NCBI GenBank assembly: GCA_032158295.1
Contig: CM063255.1
Span: 9,886,094-9,950,093, forward strand
Reading direction: 5' to 3'
Source: Pycnopodia helianthoides
Lineage: Eukaryota; Echinodermata; Asteroidea; Forcipulatida; Asteriidae
DNA length: 64,000 nt
Both the position numbers and the translations under genes were made by a program. Each line of letters opens with the position of its first letter. The stretch's first letter is position 1. The notes beneath the pieces are model-generated. The model was not told the DNA's origin, did no database searches, and was given only the letters and a program-made list of their open reading frames with translations. This document shows positions 47,053 to 58,355 of the stretch, piece after piece.

Positions 47053-47418
47053 TAATACTTTTGGTAGTTGTCAAAGAATATAGTATCCCCACTCGGTGTA
47101 TCCCAACATATACATAAAATGACAAACCTGCGAAAATTGTGGCTCAATTGGTCTTTGAGGTTGCAAGAAAATAATGAAAGAAAAAACACCCTTGTTGCAT
47201 AAAATTGTGTGCTTTCAAATGCCTGAGAAAGGCATGGAGCCTTTCTCAGATTCAAATATTTTAGTGAGAAATTACCTCTTTCTCAAAAACAACATTAATT
47301 CAGAGACTGTCGTTTCTCACAATGTTTGATACTATCAGCAGCTCTCAGGTGCTCCTTACCAAGTAAGTTTTTATTGTACTGTATTTCTGGAGTATTTACC
47401 AAAAGTATCCACTGCCTT
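47053..47418. mobile_element. Decayed MITE, family B copy 3
   Basis: ATACTTTTGGTAG at the left and TTACCAAAAGTAT at the right are inverted. The core ACAAACCTGCGAAAATTGTG and CTCAATTGGTCTTTGAGG align with family B copy 2. The TTAA edges are degraded. Confidence 0.6.
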
Positions 47419-47623
47419 GAGGCAGCAAATATTGCCTAACGATGTTCTGCTTAGCCAAAATGAGCAGGATACGAGTCCCAGATGGTACATGTTACATGTA
47501 CATGATATTTTGGTAATGTATTTCATGAGTAACTACCAACAGTTCAGCATTTCCTCTCGATTTTAGATCCACTGATTATTTCACTCGCCCAAAAGATGAC
47601 CTTTTGACTTTATTTTCTGTTAG

Positions 47624-47688
47624 ACTCAAGCGGTGACCAAGGCCTTACATGAAGGGCGGTTTGAAGAGGCGGCTGAGCTGAGAGGAAG
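47624..47688 (+). pseudogene. PFK block 10 (TQAVTKALHEGRFEEAAELRG)
   Basis: 65 bp between CTGTTAG and GTAAAA, phase 0 to 2. Matches the V(T)KAM....F.EA..LRGR segment that closes the N-terminal catalytic half. Confidence 0.88.
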
Positions 47689-47999
47689 GTAAAAAGCAAA
47701 CACTGAAAGTATTTTTTTTGAATAGAGTCTGGATGAGTCCCGGACTGTTGGGCAGTTTGAGATCATTCACTTCAACTCATCATCAAATTCTTTATTGGGA
47801 AAAAATGAGAAGTTATTGTTCATTTGCCTACAGAAAAGCAAGTCATAAAGCTGTGCCCCTTAAACCCTTGAACAATTACAACCACCAACACCAGCATAAA
47901 AGACATTACAAAAGTCAGACACAGTTAATATCCCGTGATAAACCACAAAAGAAAATGACTGGGTAAATTATAATTAAATTAGGGTTGATCAAAAGAAAA

Positions 48000-48065
48000 T
48001 TGACTATAGTGGGACTTGAACCGGGGGGATTAACATGTCGGTGTTCCACCAACTGAGCTATCTAG
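48000..48065 (-). repeat. tRNA-like SINE head, reverse orientation
   Basis: On the minus strand GATAGCTCAGTTGGTGGAAC (A box) precedes GGTTCAAGTCCCAC (B box) at tRNA-like spacing. A related reverse copy is at 50490-50580. Arm pairing is poor, so this is not an intact tRNA gene. Confidence 0.6.
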
Positions 48066-48651
48066 CACTAATGTTGGTAGAAATAGCAAGACCGCCAACA
48101 TTAGGGCGAGTGCCAGCACGTTTATTCGGAGTTCACAGGTTTAAGTCCTGCTCTTTTTAATTTTACTTTGTTCAACCCAAAACAGTTTAGAACTCCTTTA
48201 CAAAATGTAAACAAGTTTCTGCCAATTGGGATGCAGCGTGTCGTCTTTTTGTGTGCGTTGCAGGGTAAAGAAAACTAAATCCCAGTGGCAAAGGCCACCA
48301 TGTTTGTTGTCTTCACCTCATTTAGTCCTGTTTTTTTTCTCCAAATCTCTGCTAAGAATTTCCTTCTCCGGGTCTGGGCTTCGCTCGATGTTGGAAATAT
48401 TGTACGAAATTTACACTGCCCCAAAATTGATGACAGAGCTCTAAACGGAGCCAAAGCCCAAGCAGATGTTTGGGAAAAGGCCCCCCAAAGTGGTGTGAGT
48501 GGTACTGTTTTAAAAAAAAAAGTGAAAACGCAGGCGTCAACTGGTGAATAGCAAAGGGTGTAAATTTGAACTGGAACATTCCAAAGGGCACCAAGGGGAT
48601 GGCCAGGGGTCTGGATTGCCTGCAATGCCTACATAAAGTATTAGGCCTGGT

Positions 48652-48725
48652 GTGTCGTGCCGGAGTGGTTTAGTGCATCAGACTCAAGCTCTGGTGTTTT
48701 TGATCAGCAGAGTGTGGGTTCGACA
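48652..48725 (+). repeat. tRNA-Leu SINE head fragment
   Basis: GTGCCGGAGTGGTTTAGTGC, CAGACTCAAGCTCTGGTG and GTGTGGGTTCGA mark the head only. Confidence 0.7.
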
Positions 48726-48858
48726 ATGTATTCAGCTGAAACTTTCACATGTGTCTTTCATTGTATCTTTCCTTTTAGTTTTGCGTATAAATCAGCAATA
48801 CATTGACAAAAAAAAAAATCTTCGACCCTACCTTTAATGATGGTACTTTTATCTGCAG

Positions 48859-48919
48859 GAGTTTTGTGAATAATCTGAGGACATACCTGGCCTTGACGAG
48901 ATTGAAGCCAGCAGATAAA
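48859..48919 (+). pseudogene. PFK block 11 (linker between the two halves)
   Basis: Follows CTGCAG and reads SFVNNLRTYLALTRLKPADK, equivalent to the SF.NN...Y..L linker helix. The following GTCTGC is a weak donor, so the true exon end is uncertain; damage at this splice site is possible. Confidence 0.75.
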
Positions 48920-49019
48920 GTCTGCAGTCTCGATGGCAAGACATGCTCAGTATGTAGAGCTACTTCTGAGTGTTTGCACAGATTTTTCTCACCATGCATA
49001 CATGTACGTGTATATCGTG

Positions 49020-49400
49020 ATGTGTCATGGCGGACTGGTCATGCGTACTGGACTCAAGCTCTGGTGTTTCTGATCAGCAGAGTGTGGTTTGGAGTCCCGG
49101 TCCTGACACTTGCGTCATCAAGCAAGACACTTAACCATTATTGCTTCATCCTTCGGATGGGATGTAAAGACCTTGCTTTTGTGTGTAGTGTAATGCACGT
49201 TAAAGAACCCAGCTTACACTTATCACTAAGAGAAGGGGTTTGCCTGGGTGTTTCTGGCAGTTGCTGCTGAACACCATGCAGCACCTTGTAAACCCTTATA
49301 AGGTGTTACGTAAATGGGTCTCATAATTCAAAAACATCAAAAACCTGTTTTGAAAAAAATAATGATAAGCGCTTTGAGACGCCCGTAGATAAAATGCTAC
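49020..49400 (+). repeat. tRNA-Leu-derived SINE
   Basis: CATGGCGGACTGGTCATGCG, TGGACTCAAGCTCTGGTG, AGCAAGACACTTAACCATTA, GGATGGGATGTAAAGACC and TAAAGAACCCAGCTTACAC in order, ending near AAGCGCTTTGAGACGCC. It inserted right after PFK block 11. Confidence 0.8.
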
Positions 49401-49577
49401 ATAAAAACTAGTGATGAGTTAATACTCTTATTTTTATTGAAAAAGAAAAGACTTTTGTACTAAGCGGTGCTCCCCAGGGAGTTGAGAAAGTTTGAGGAAT
49501 GGTCTAAATATGCCTGATGAATAGGAATAATAATGTTGCCAAGCGCCTTGATCTAGCTACGAGGATATGTGCAATAA

Positions 49578-49660
49578 TAGGTTGGCTCAGTGGTTTCTTT
49601 CCCTGCCTTTCACCTCTGGACTTTGGCTCGGGTCCTGCCTCAGACATTCGCCATGTTGGA
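49578..49660 (+). repeat. SINE head related to 11884-12110
   Basis: GGTTGGCTCAGTGGTTTCTT, then CCTTTCACCTCTGGA. The B-box region is degraded. Confidence 0.5.
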
Positions 49661-49975
49661 GTTTCATCAAATTCTTTGCATGATTGGTCGTTGAACCACT
49701 TGGCTGCATTGAAGAGTTAGAGCACTTTACTCAGCTCAAAGCCAAAGCCTAAATTGCTTGTAAAGATGGCGTCTATCCAGAACTATCTATCAGTGTTATT
49801 GTTATAAAAAAAGGGCAACCCATAATACATGTATGCTGAACCACTTCTTTTAGTACCCACTGCAAAATTCAACAGATCATGGTTATTGAAAAACTTATCA
49901 TAACAGAGATATTTCAATCATATCATAAGACTATGAAAATGGTAATATTGTATATACTGTTGTCCTTCATTCCAG

Positions 49976-50122
49976 TTCAACTTCAACCTGGGTGTCATAA
50001 ATGTTGGTGCTCCAGCGACCGGGATGAACGCAGCAGTAGGTGTGTTTGTGAGATCGTCCCTCTTCACCGGCTAATGCGTGCTGGGAATTCCTGATGGCTT
50101 TGAGGGTCTTTTGGAAGACAAT
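49976..50122 (+). pseudogene. PFK block 12, in-frame stop
   Basis: 49 codons in phase 0 between TTCCAG and GTAAGT. It opens the C-terminal half with VINVGAPATGMNAAV, then VRSSLFTG, stop (TAA 50072-50074), CVLGIPDGFEGLLEDN. The family reads VGAPA.GMNAAVRS.VR......G..V....DGFEGL. The stop replaces a codon in the GNRV-type turn. Confidence 0.92.
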
Positions 50123-50244
50123 GTAAGTATATGAACCATTTTTGCTATTTACTTTTAAAGCAACGGCAGACTCATGGTGACACTAAGTGAGTCAACTTGT
50201 GACTTCTTCTTCTTCCTTTTTGAGTGCAGCCTTCAAATGATTGA

Positions 50245-50395
50245 ATATAAACGCACTGCCAGAAACACCGGGTCGACATGGTCGAACCCCTTCTCTTGCT
50301 TAAAGACACAAGTGTCATGACTGTGACTCGAACCCACACTCTGCTGATCAGAAACACCAGAGCTTGACTTTGGTGCTCTTAACCGCTCGGCCAAG
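50245..50395 (-). repeat. tRNA-Leu-derived SINE, reverse copy
   Basis: Minus strand shows GGCCGAGCGGTTAAGAGC, TCAAGCTCTGGTGTTTCTG and GTGGGTTCGAGTCACAG, a well preserved tRNA-Leu-like head, then AGACACTTGTGTC-type sequence. Confidence 0.75.
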
Positions 50396-50489
50396 ACACT
50401 TCCGTTTAAACATTAAAACGTCAAGTATAAATATTAAACCACAAGGGAAACTGAGTAGGAAAATTTTAAAAGTTTGGGGTTGAACAGAG

Positions 50490-50580
50490 AAAAAATTGAC
50501 TAGAGCGGGATTTGAACTAACAAACTCTGGATTAACCTGCCGGCGCTCTACCAAGTGGTATCTAGCCCTATGTTGGCGGT
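50490..50580 (-). repeat. tRNA-like SINE head, reverse orientation
   Basis: Plus strand GACTAGAGCGGGATTTGAAC and CTGCCGGCGCTCTACCAAG are the complement of a tRNA-like head related to 48000-48065. Confidence 0.6.
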
Positions 50581-50636
50581 CTCAGTATTTTGTCAATATC
50601 TTTGTTAGGGGGTGCCAGTCAGAGGCCATACAATCG

Positions 50637-51090
50637 TTAACTGCCGTGTAGCCAGGAATCACACCCAAATTTACGATACAACCTGGGATGCGACCTGGGA
50701 TGCTCACGTGTTTCAATCCAATTTGATTTCTTCATTTCTATATCTGTATTGACCCAATTAATCGTACATGGACATGTAAGAGCACTGAACTCAAGCTCAG
50801 GTGTTTCTGATCAGCAGAGTGGATGAGAATCCCGGTCGTGGCACTTGTGTCCTTGAGCAAGGTAGTTTACCATAATTGCCTTGTCATTTGGATGGGAGAT
50901 TAAGCAATGGTCCCGTGTACATGGGTTGGTAGTGCTTGTACAAGAACCCAGAACAGCTTATCGTTGAAGAGCAGGGGTTAACCCTGATGTTTCTGGTTCA
51001 CATAGCAAGCAAGCTCGTGTACAGGTTTTCCTCAGGCTTGCTAGCTTCAGTGATTTAAGTTTTTGTGGGCTCCCCCCCCCCCCACCAAAA
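50637..51090 (+). repeat. Left arm of a 2.5 kb inverted repeat
   Basis: Starts TTAACTGCCGTGTAGCCAGG, contains a tRNA-Leu SINE (about 50775-51010), a GCTTGCTAGC segment and ends at a C homopolymer near 51071. The right arm at 52640-53137 is its reverse complement with moderate divergence. Confidence 0.88.
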
Positions 51091-51437
51091 AAACAAATGT
51101 TCCTGTACTCTTACCTTGTTCTGTGCTTAATATCAAGTTATAAACCACTAGGGATTTGTTCAACGCCAAATCATGTTCTATGCTCCAACACTCTTCACCC
51201 CCCCCCCTGAAAATCATCTAAAGAATTCTTGAGATTCACAGAACACAATGACAATGAGGGGGGGGATGGTGGGTGGTGTTGTTACACCATGCTGGTAGCT
51301 AGAAGTTACTTGTTAAAAGCTGTCTTTGTGGGGAATGGGTGGAAGAGGTCTTGGAAAGTTGTCTTTGGTCTATCTTGAAAATGTTGAAAATTATGAGAAT
51401 GTTGAGAATTTTTTCTACTGATTCTTGCAATAACCAG

Positions 51438-51580
51438 AGCATTAGGAGTGTATTGGAGATGCCAGAATCTCACAGTAATTTCCCAGAGTTCTACATTCCA
51501 ACTGCGGTAATGTCAGTAATAACGTGCCGGGAGCGGACTTCAGTCTTGGATGTCATACTACCCTCAACTCCATCACTGAG
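51438..51580 (+). pseudogene. PFK block 13, last recognisable exon, about 10 bp deletion
   Basis: Follows AACCAG and ends before GTAAGT. It reads SVLEMPESHSNFPEFYIPTAV, then, in another frame, SNNVPGADFSLGCHTTLNSI. The family has IP.VVIPATVSNNVPG..FS.GADTALN; the ATVIPA-equivalent region is short by about 10 bp near 51513-51516, breaking the frame. No later PFK exon is visible. Confidence 0.88.
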
Positions 51581-52639
51581 GTAAGTTGATTGCTTGTTTT
51601 ATAGCTTAATTCTGACTTCGAACATTTTGGAGTGGATATAGGCTTTGGTATCAACCTCTTCATGTCTGATGACGTGTATACAAGCAAAACATTTCCAAAT
51701 TTGCTTATAGCGGAAAATTATAAACGCCTGGAACAACTTAAGAGCGTCTTTTGTATTTTTTCTTTTGGCAGTCAGTTGTGTCAGTTTTTTTTTGCTGGTC
51801 AGTTGGACAAAAAGAAAGTAAAATTTAACTCTTTTTTATTCATACCTTAGATTGACGCAGGAAATAAATGCTAACGTTACTACCTTAGACTGCATTGGGG
51901 CTATAGAACGTGTATTAATTGAAGATCTATAAATGACAATTTTCACGTTAATAGTCATAAACTGAAATGAAAGTTAAAGAGCTACTTGAATGAGAGTAAA
52001 GAAACGTATTATTTGCTGAAATTCATTTATAAGTGCTCGATGAATACAGACATACAGTTCACATCGTATAAAAAAAAATCATATTTGTGACCATGACCTA
52101 ATGATGCTTTTCGTTTAGTTCCGTGAAAAGTCATGTGACGTCATCATTCTCTGGTAAATCTGTGTGACGACATGTGTGGGAGTGGTGTTTTTATACTACT
52201 GTGCAGTATGTACGCATTGCAATGGAAAGGGCACAGTTCTTAGGCAGCGTGGGAAAAAAAAGCCTCAAAAATGTTAGATAGCAGCGGGTCCCGAGAGTTA
52301 TTTATTATTTACGAAGAAGAGGTATACTCTTCAAGCGAAGAAGGGAGCTCTCTCTCGAGGAGAAATGGGAAAGGGAGTGATTAACGTGCTAGTACGAGCT
52401 ACATTGTAGTATGTGTGCATGTACATGTTAAGTATATTTTGTGTACCTAAAACAGCGTAGCTTTAAACTGTACATGACAATCTCTTGGCGCTGGTGAAGT
52501 TGGCTTTATTGTAAAGTCATGTGCGATACATGAAAAGTAGGGTGTTTTTATATCTGCAGTCTCACATGTCGCACCTTGTGTTATGGAATCTCGCATTTGG
52601 TTTTCAATCTAGCATCTCGTGTTACCGAATCTCGCTTCA

Positions 52640-53137
52640 GGTTTTTTTGTGGGGGGGGGGTGGGGGGGAGCCCACAAAAACTTAAAACACTGTAGCTAGC
52701 AAGCCTGAGGAAACCTGTAAACAATGGTGCTTGCTGTGTGAACCAGAAACACCGGTGTTAACCCCTGCTCTTCAATGATAAGCTGCTCTGGGTCCTGTGT
52801 ACAAGCAATACCAATCTTAGTAAGCGGAACCATGGCTTAATGTCCCATCCAAAGGACAAGGCAATTATGGTAAAGTATCTTTCTCAAGGACACAATTGCC
52901 ACGACTGGGACTCACATCCACACTCTGCTGATCAGAAACACCTGAGCTTGAGTTCAGTGCTCTTACATTAATTGGGTCAATACAGGTATAGAAAGAAAGA
53001 AATCAAATTGGAATAAAACACATGAGCATGGCAGACAGTTTCCCTTGAGGTTTATTACTTTACTTTTGAAATAAAACAAGTTGCATCGCAGGTTGTATCA
53101 TAAACACGGGTGTCATCCCTGGCTACACGGCAGTTAA
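52640..53137 (-). repeat. Right arm of the 2.5 kb inverted repeat
   Basis: Ends CCTGGCTACACGGCAGTTAA, the mirror of the left arm start. It carries the matching reversed SINE (about 52735-52965) and the mirrored G run near 52651-52665. It has an extra ~50 bp segment near 53035-53090 absent from the left arm. Confidence 0.88.
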
Positions 53138-55701
53138 GTCAGAGGAGCTCTGACGTCACATCTCCACCTCAGCCCAGCTGGTTTGTTAGTTTTGGAGCCC
53201 CTTCTACTGAGGCTGAACTCAGTTTCACTGAGCCATGTATTAATGATTTCATCCCACAGTTCACACCTCGGTAAAGCTAAGAAACAAGTAATGAGGGAAA
53301 ATTGTCCCAATTTTACAGACCATCTATGTAAAGTTACATTTCAACCTCTCAACATTTCATGAAATCAAATAAAGGATATTTTAATAATTAAATGTTATAT
53401 GTCGATCCCACCATCGGTGCGTATAATTGAGATTACATTTTAACCATTCCAATTTGATTGGGTTATATTTTTGGGGAAGCTGAGCATTTTGTAATTCTTT
53501 CTAAGGAAATAACGTCCCAATCAATTGTAATTCAGTTACTGTCAATATCTAAAAGAAAAAATAACAACTACAGTAAAATTTGTGTACATGTTTTCAGTAT
53601 CGAATCGCTTCATTTCTGAATCCAAACGCATACAATTATTAACAATTATACATAACTTATTGTTTCAAACAGTAAATAATTAACACAATAGTTGTGCGAA
53701 ATAAATTTATCTTTTGCAAAATTTATTTGTTTGACTTTCAGTATAACTTTTTTATGGAAAGTTAAGACTAGCCGGTACACTTTAAGACAAAAGGGATGAG
53801 CGCCTGAGTGTTTAGTGGATGGTCATTTAAACACTTTTTAACCTTAGTAAATGATTTGTCAAATAATGCTGAACCTTCTTGTTTTCTTCTTTTCTTACAC
53901 AATATTGTAGATAGTAGTAAACATGTTTTAGTTAACAATTCTTGATGAGAACGAGTTGGTGAAGATACCGAACGTCGAAACTACCTTTTAACAATAAAAA
54001 TCCTTGTTTATATCCATAATAACAACGGTATATCGAATTTCAAAAGTAAACAACTATACATTTACCGAGTTCCTGTCCAGAACATTTACTTAAATAAAAA
54101 AATCAATAAAAACTAGCCTTTCAATAGCGCTTTATCTTCAGGCGTCTCAAAGCGCTTATTATTACTTGTTTACTATTTTACTTTTTGTAATACTTTTTTT
54201 TCAAATATGGTACCCATTATGTAGCACCTTTTATGCATGGGTCTTTCAGCAGCCACTGCCAGAAACACCGGGGCAAACCCCTTCTTTTAGTGATTAGTGT
54301 AACGTTTTTTTGGCATGCATTACCTGACCCACTGGACCTGCACGTAACGGCTTTACGTCCAACCCAAAGGACGAAGCAAAGGACAATGTTAGGCATTTGT
54401 GTGAATCATTGTATTCTGGTTTTAAGAATCTTTCCAAACTCATTCATTTCATTAAAAAAAATGCGATTTTTATAGCCCAAAGAGCCCAAAGCGCCCAAAT
54501 CCGAAAGCAATGTGTCCCTTTAAAACCATGATATCAGAATTGAGAAAATATTTGTTAAATCCTTCGAAATCAGATTAAGCTGTATATCATTGTTTTACAT
54601 CCGCCCTTGTAATTTGTGGAATGGCCACTTTAGATTATCAACATTTACAAGTAACAAAATTGTTCTTTGTTAAATTGCTTAATTTTTCTGTTTAGTTTAT
54701 TTTTTTATTTCGTCATACTTTCACATTGTTAAAAAAAAAAATTGTTAATTGTAGTATCTCTTGTAACATTCAAACTATAATATCAAATTGGTAGAATTCC
54801 AAGACACCGGGGTCAAAACTTGGTCCTTCAAACTTAAACAACGAATGACTTTGTTTTTCTAGTCACATCTATTTTGTATAATAACATGTATAACTAGATT
54901 CGTCAAACCCTGCTTGAGCAATGCAACCATATCGTCATACCAAACCAAATTATATCACCATAAGTAGTAACCGTTAATTTTCTGGAAAATATATTAGTTT
55001 CGAATGAAGGTGTATCTTTCTCTGTTATCAGTTTATTTAAGTACACAGTAATTGTAATGTATCTGTACAATTGTAATGGTTAATAAAGCACTTAAAATTA
55101 AATCAGTATTGTGCATTTGTAATCTGTTAGGAATATTGCATAACCTAAGCATGAGATGAGTGGTAGCATTGGATCTGCATGAAGCATCTCAATACCTTTG
55201 TTGAATTGAACCAGGTGTAAAGTGCCTGTTGTTTATTCTGTTCGAACTTCGTGGATTTTCATTGAGGTTTGACATAATTGAGAACCTGAATTACTGCTGA
55301 TGAGTCCGTGGCGGCATTTATATTTGACGAGTGAAATTACCAGTCAATGCCGCCACGCCATTGTTTGTCTTTAGTAGAACTTGTTTAATTCGAAGACGTT
55401 TGCGTACTTACTAAGATCTACGAGAAACTGCGTGTTTGTTCTTGTAGGTTAAGATACGCTGGTGTACATTCCCGAGTTTGCATGTCCTAATGCATCAGGT
55501 GTGGCGAGGTGCGGTGATGCGACCTGTGCGGTACTTTGGCAGACCAAAAAATGACATTTTCAATTAGAACAACTCTTGAAGAAGGGTGCAAGAGCAATCA
55601 ACTTCTTTATCCAGAGTTATCCAAAAGACTGGGATTATAGTAGGGACTTTTAACCGTAAAGCGATTGCAGGAAATGATCGTTGAATCTATACCGTACCAT
55701 A
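53138..55701. other. Intergenic, no gene seen
   Basis: AT-rich. A reverse SINE body (GCCAGAAACACCGGGGCAAA) lies at about 54253-54390, and GAACGTCGAAACTACC near 53972 resembles a retroelement tail. An 11 bp hairpin (GTGGCGGCATT / AATGCCGCCAC) lies at 55308-55356. No coding exon was recognised. Confidence 0.5.
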
Positions 55702-56441
55702 TTAGTCTTTTCTTAGGTTTCTTCTCAGGGAAACTTCCACACTATCTTGCCTCTCTCTTAAAACGTCTAGCTCTTCCATTATATTACGTGCAAACACTCT
55801 GAAGCTACTTTGTGGTTCCTTGAGAAAGCTTTTGGTTTGACGATGAAGGTTCACTGAGAGTGACGCTACCGCCTCTGCTTTAGATTGTCCCGATTCTGAG
55901 AGGGGAACAGGACCTCGGTAAATGCGAGCATACGGACGTAGAGCTCTCTCAATCTGCTCCCGTGGACATCCTGGTAGAGTCAGCATCTTCTGGAAGTCTT
56001 CGATCACTGGGAGGTCTTGGAACTGAAAGATGATGTTGTCCAGGTTTTGTCTAACATCTTGCTCCTTATAAGTAATTCATCCTTCAAGAGGTACAGATTT
56101 GTTGACTCTTCGTCTTCTTCATCATCATGGCAGATTAACGACCATTCACCTAGAGCAGCAAGCTCCCATTGTTCCTTTTGCTTTGCATTTAACTCCTGAA
56201 GCTCTTTTGCAGACAGCTCCTGTTCTCCTCTCTCAACTACAAAGTTTTTAAGGTCATCAATGAAAATGTCGTTTTCTAGTTGTTCTCCTTCCCCAAAGCC
56301 TTTTCGAGACCCTCAAACTCCTCCAACTCTTTTAATGTGTTTGGACTATGAACTGTTTTTCTTTTTCTCCTGCCCTGATGTTACTACATGCCTCGTGCTC
56401 GTTTGATCAGCACTGGATTGAAAGTTGACCGTCACCTCTTC
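55702..56441 (-). pseudogene. Decayed 3' coding tail of the DIW-repeat gene
   Basis: Past the stop at 56442-56444 the minus strand still reads like protein, but in pieces: EEVTVNFQSSADQ.., then after a shift in an A-rich run near 56360-56376 TLKELEEFEGLEKALGKEN, then after a shift near 56280 ENDIFIDDLKNFVVERGEQE and EQWELAALGEWSLI, then after a shift near 56051-56057 FQFQDLPVIEDFQKMLTL and PGCPREQIERALRPYARIYR to a stop at 55702. This gives one nonsense change and three apparent single-base deletions in about 400 bp. The acidic, coiled-coil-like and Leu-rich character indicates a former C-terminal domain. The alternative is sequence error, but the upstream 1.7 kb exon has none. Confidence 0.65.
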
Positions 56442-58175
56442 CTAATTTATGTCGAAATCAGAATTTCCAACTTTTTCTTCATTACTTTCTCCAACATTAT
56501 TTATCCAGATGTCAGCATGGAGCTGTTTCCTCTCAGGACAGCAATAACTGCCGAGATCCTTCAAAGAGAAATGTTTACCTCCAACCAACAGGTGTTCGAA
56601 ATTCATTTCCCCACTGCATGTTTCTTGACTCAAGAAGCCTAATTTGCCAGCTTGACTTCTTACACTTGTCAGCTCGGTTGCGCTGTGACCCTGTCGAGTC
56701 ACTGGTCTTGCGCTCTTGGATACACCACTCTTTGAGTTGTATTCAGTAAACCATTTGGGTTTCGTGTTATGGGATGTATTGATAGATTCAGAAACTGCCC
56801 CTTCCTGATCCTTGTAATCTGATGTTAAGGGGCTGTTGTAACTGCCGTCCAACGAACGTTCACATTCATCATCCCTCTGCCAAATGTCGTATGTTGGCTT
56901 GCTTGACAACATCATGACAGAACGTTTAACGCCATTTTCCTTGGGGAACTGTTCGAGTTCCACGTTGCCGCCTTCTACCAATTCAGGCAGTTCGGTCTTC
57001 TTACACTCATCATCAGTTCTCCGCCAAATGTCGTACGATGCAGGCTGACTTGACGACTTCATCAAAGACTGTTGGAACCCTTTCCCCGCAGAATTATCTT
57101 CAAGTTCCTTACTTTCGTTGAAGTTATTTGTCCAGATATCAACAACATGCTCTTTCTTTTCAAGTTCAGGACAAATAACCCTAAGTTTTTGCCTATCTTG
57201 TCCGGTAGCAGATAATCCCTGTGCAGCTTGATCTTCACTGCAGTCCGTGTTGTCGAACAAGGTACATTCTTCGTCATGTCTTCTCTTCTCACCAACTGCT
57301 TTGTTTAACAAAACACCTCGGCAAGTTTTTAGTATGGACATCTTGGTTGCATCTTGCTTGGTGTTGAATTTGGAGTACCGCAGTTGTTTTGTGGTGAGGG
57401 ATCTCTCAGCAATCTCAGGTATTTCAGTGTTGGTGCCACTTTGCTTTACGTTTTGCGACTTTTCGAGACTGCTGTTACGGTCTCCTGCCAAGTCCAGCAG
57501 CTTGGTCTTCTCCTCACTTTCATTTTTAGTATTCTTCAAATTGTCAAACATTTGGGATTGACTGTTTCTTTTAGGGGCAGTAAGATCAAAGTGTGGACTC
57601 TCTACATTTGTCTGATTTTCTTCATGAGTGTAATGTCTATCTCCACGAGATAGTTTAGTATGAAGAAGAAATCCAGGTGCAGTGTTGTCCCCATGACCAA
57701 GTAATCTTGAAGTACCCCTCTTGTTGGGAGTTTTGCGTGCCTTACTCCCAGTATCTCTTAAATAACTTTGCCGTTCCAGACACCCGTCAGGTGTCTTTCT
57801 CTCGTGACTTTCCCCAGTCAGTTTCTCGTCTTCAGATTTGAAATCTGAGTATTTTCCTTGCGGGATCTTACACATGTTCTGACTGCTCTGAAGACAATGC
57901 TTCCTGTAGGAAAGATGCCCTCCAATCACCTCACCAGAAGAAGGGAGTTCGGTTTCTTTTGTGCACAAGTAATCACCCTCTTCCGAGTCGTGCAGGATCA
58001 GATTTTGTTTCTCTGATTTATTTACATCTGTTTCATTTTTTGAGGACGGAGTGACCTTTGGGTAAGGCATAGGGGCTACTTTACCCGTACGTCGTTTACC
58101 TCTGAAACAAGGAAATCTTGGAAGAAATGACCGACTTTTCTTCGATAATTCCCAGTCCGGAGCACCAGATGTTTT
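56442..58175 (-). CDS. DIW-repeat protein, large exon
   Basis: Follows acceptor CCTATAG and starts KTSGAPDWELSKKSRSF, then a basic FRGKRRTGK patch. It is open for 577 codons to TAG at 56442-56444. The composition is polar and charged, rich in Ser, Glu, Lys, Asn and Asp, with no predicted membrane segment, suggesting a long disordered region. Four DIW motifs occur: VDIWTNNFNES, YDIWRRTDDECKK, YDIWQRDDECERS and ADIWINNVGES. They form two related pairs, the first and last preceded by C-PE-K and the middle two by SS(Q/K)P. The function is unknown to me; a nuclear scaffold or adaptor is a guess from composition. With the three upstream exons it makes a 665-residue protein in phase. The ATG at 58070 is not the true start. 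Confidence 0.7.
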   Translation of the reverse strand, partial: KTSGAPDWELSKKSRSFLPRFPCFRGKRRTGKVAPMPYPKVTPSSKNETDVNKSEKQNLILHDSEEGDYLCTKETELPSSGEVIGGHLSYRKHCLQSSQNMCKIPQGKYSDFKSEDEKLTGESHERKTPDGCLERQSYLRDTGSKARKTPNKRGTSRLLGHGDNTAPGFLLHTKLSRGDRHYTHEENQTNVESPHFDLTAPKRNSQSQMFDNLKNTKNESEEKTKLLDLAGDRNSSLEKSQNVKQSGTNTEIPEIAERSLTTKQLRYSKFNTKQDATKMSILKTCRGVLLNKAVGEKRRHDEECTLFDNTDCSEDQAAQGLSATGQDRQKLRVICPELEKKEHVVDIWTNNFNESKELEDNSAGKGFQQSLMKSSSQPASYDIWRRTDDECKKTELPELVEGGNVELEQFPKENGVKRSVMMLSSKPTYDIWQRDDECERSLDGSYNSPLTSDYKDQEGAVSESINTSHNTKPKWFTEYNSKSGVSKSARPVTRQGHSATELTSVRSQAGKLGFLSQETCSGEMNFEHLLVGGKHFSLKDLGSYCCPERKQLHADIWINNVGESNEEKVGNSDFDIN

Positions 58176-58355
58176 CTATAGGAAAAAGTAACTATTGAAT
58201 GAGTAATGCTTCAATATGTCAGGTCTAAATATTTTCAAATAGTTAGATTCCATGCATTTTTTACAGAGTTTTGTATAAAAAACAGTAAACAGTAAAAGTA
58301 AAAGAAACTAATACAGATAACTGTTGTCAAAGTTCGTGAAACATTCCCAACTCAC

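Noticed and set aside
48226..48625. Overlapping 72-116 codon frames on both strands
   Set aside because: They lie in a PFK intron, overlap each other and show no family motif.
51300..51437. Possible relic of the missing PFK exon with the GWTGQGGS.LGTKR-type motif
   Set aside because: Only a loose Gly-rich similarity could be forced; no splice sites and no consistent frame.
53935..53990. TTGATGAGAACGAG with CGTCGAAAC, resembling Penelope-type retroelement ribozyme ends
   Set aside because: The core residues are not at hammerhead spacing and no flanking element was found; kept only as a remark on a possible retroelement tail.
55290..55360. CTGATGAGTCC, identical to part of a hammerhead ribozyme core, with GAAA downstream
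   Set aside because: The helix that should close between CTGATGA and GAAA does not pair in the required way, and the good stem (GTGGCGGCATT) crosses the expected layout.
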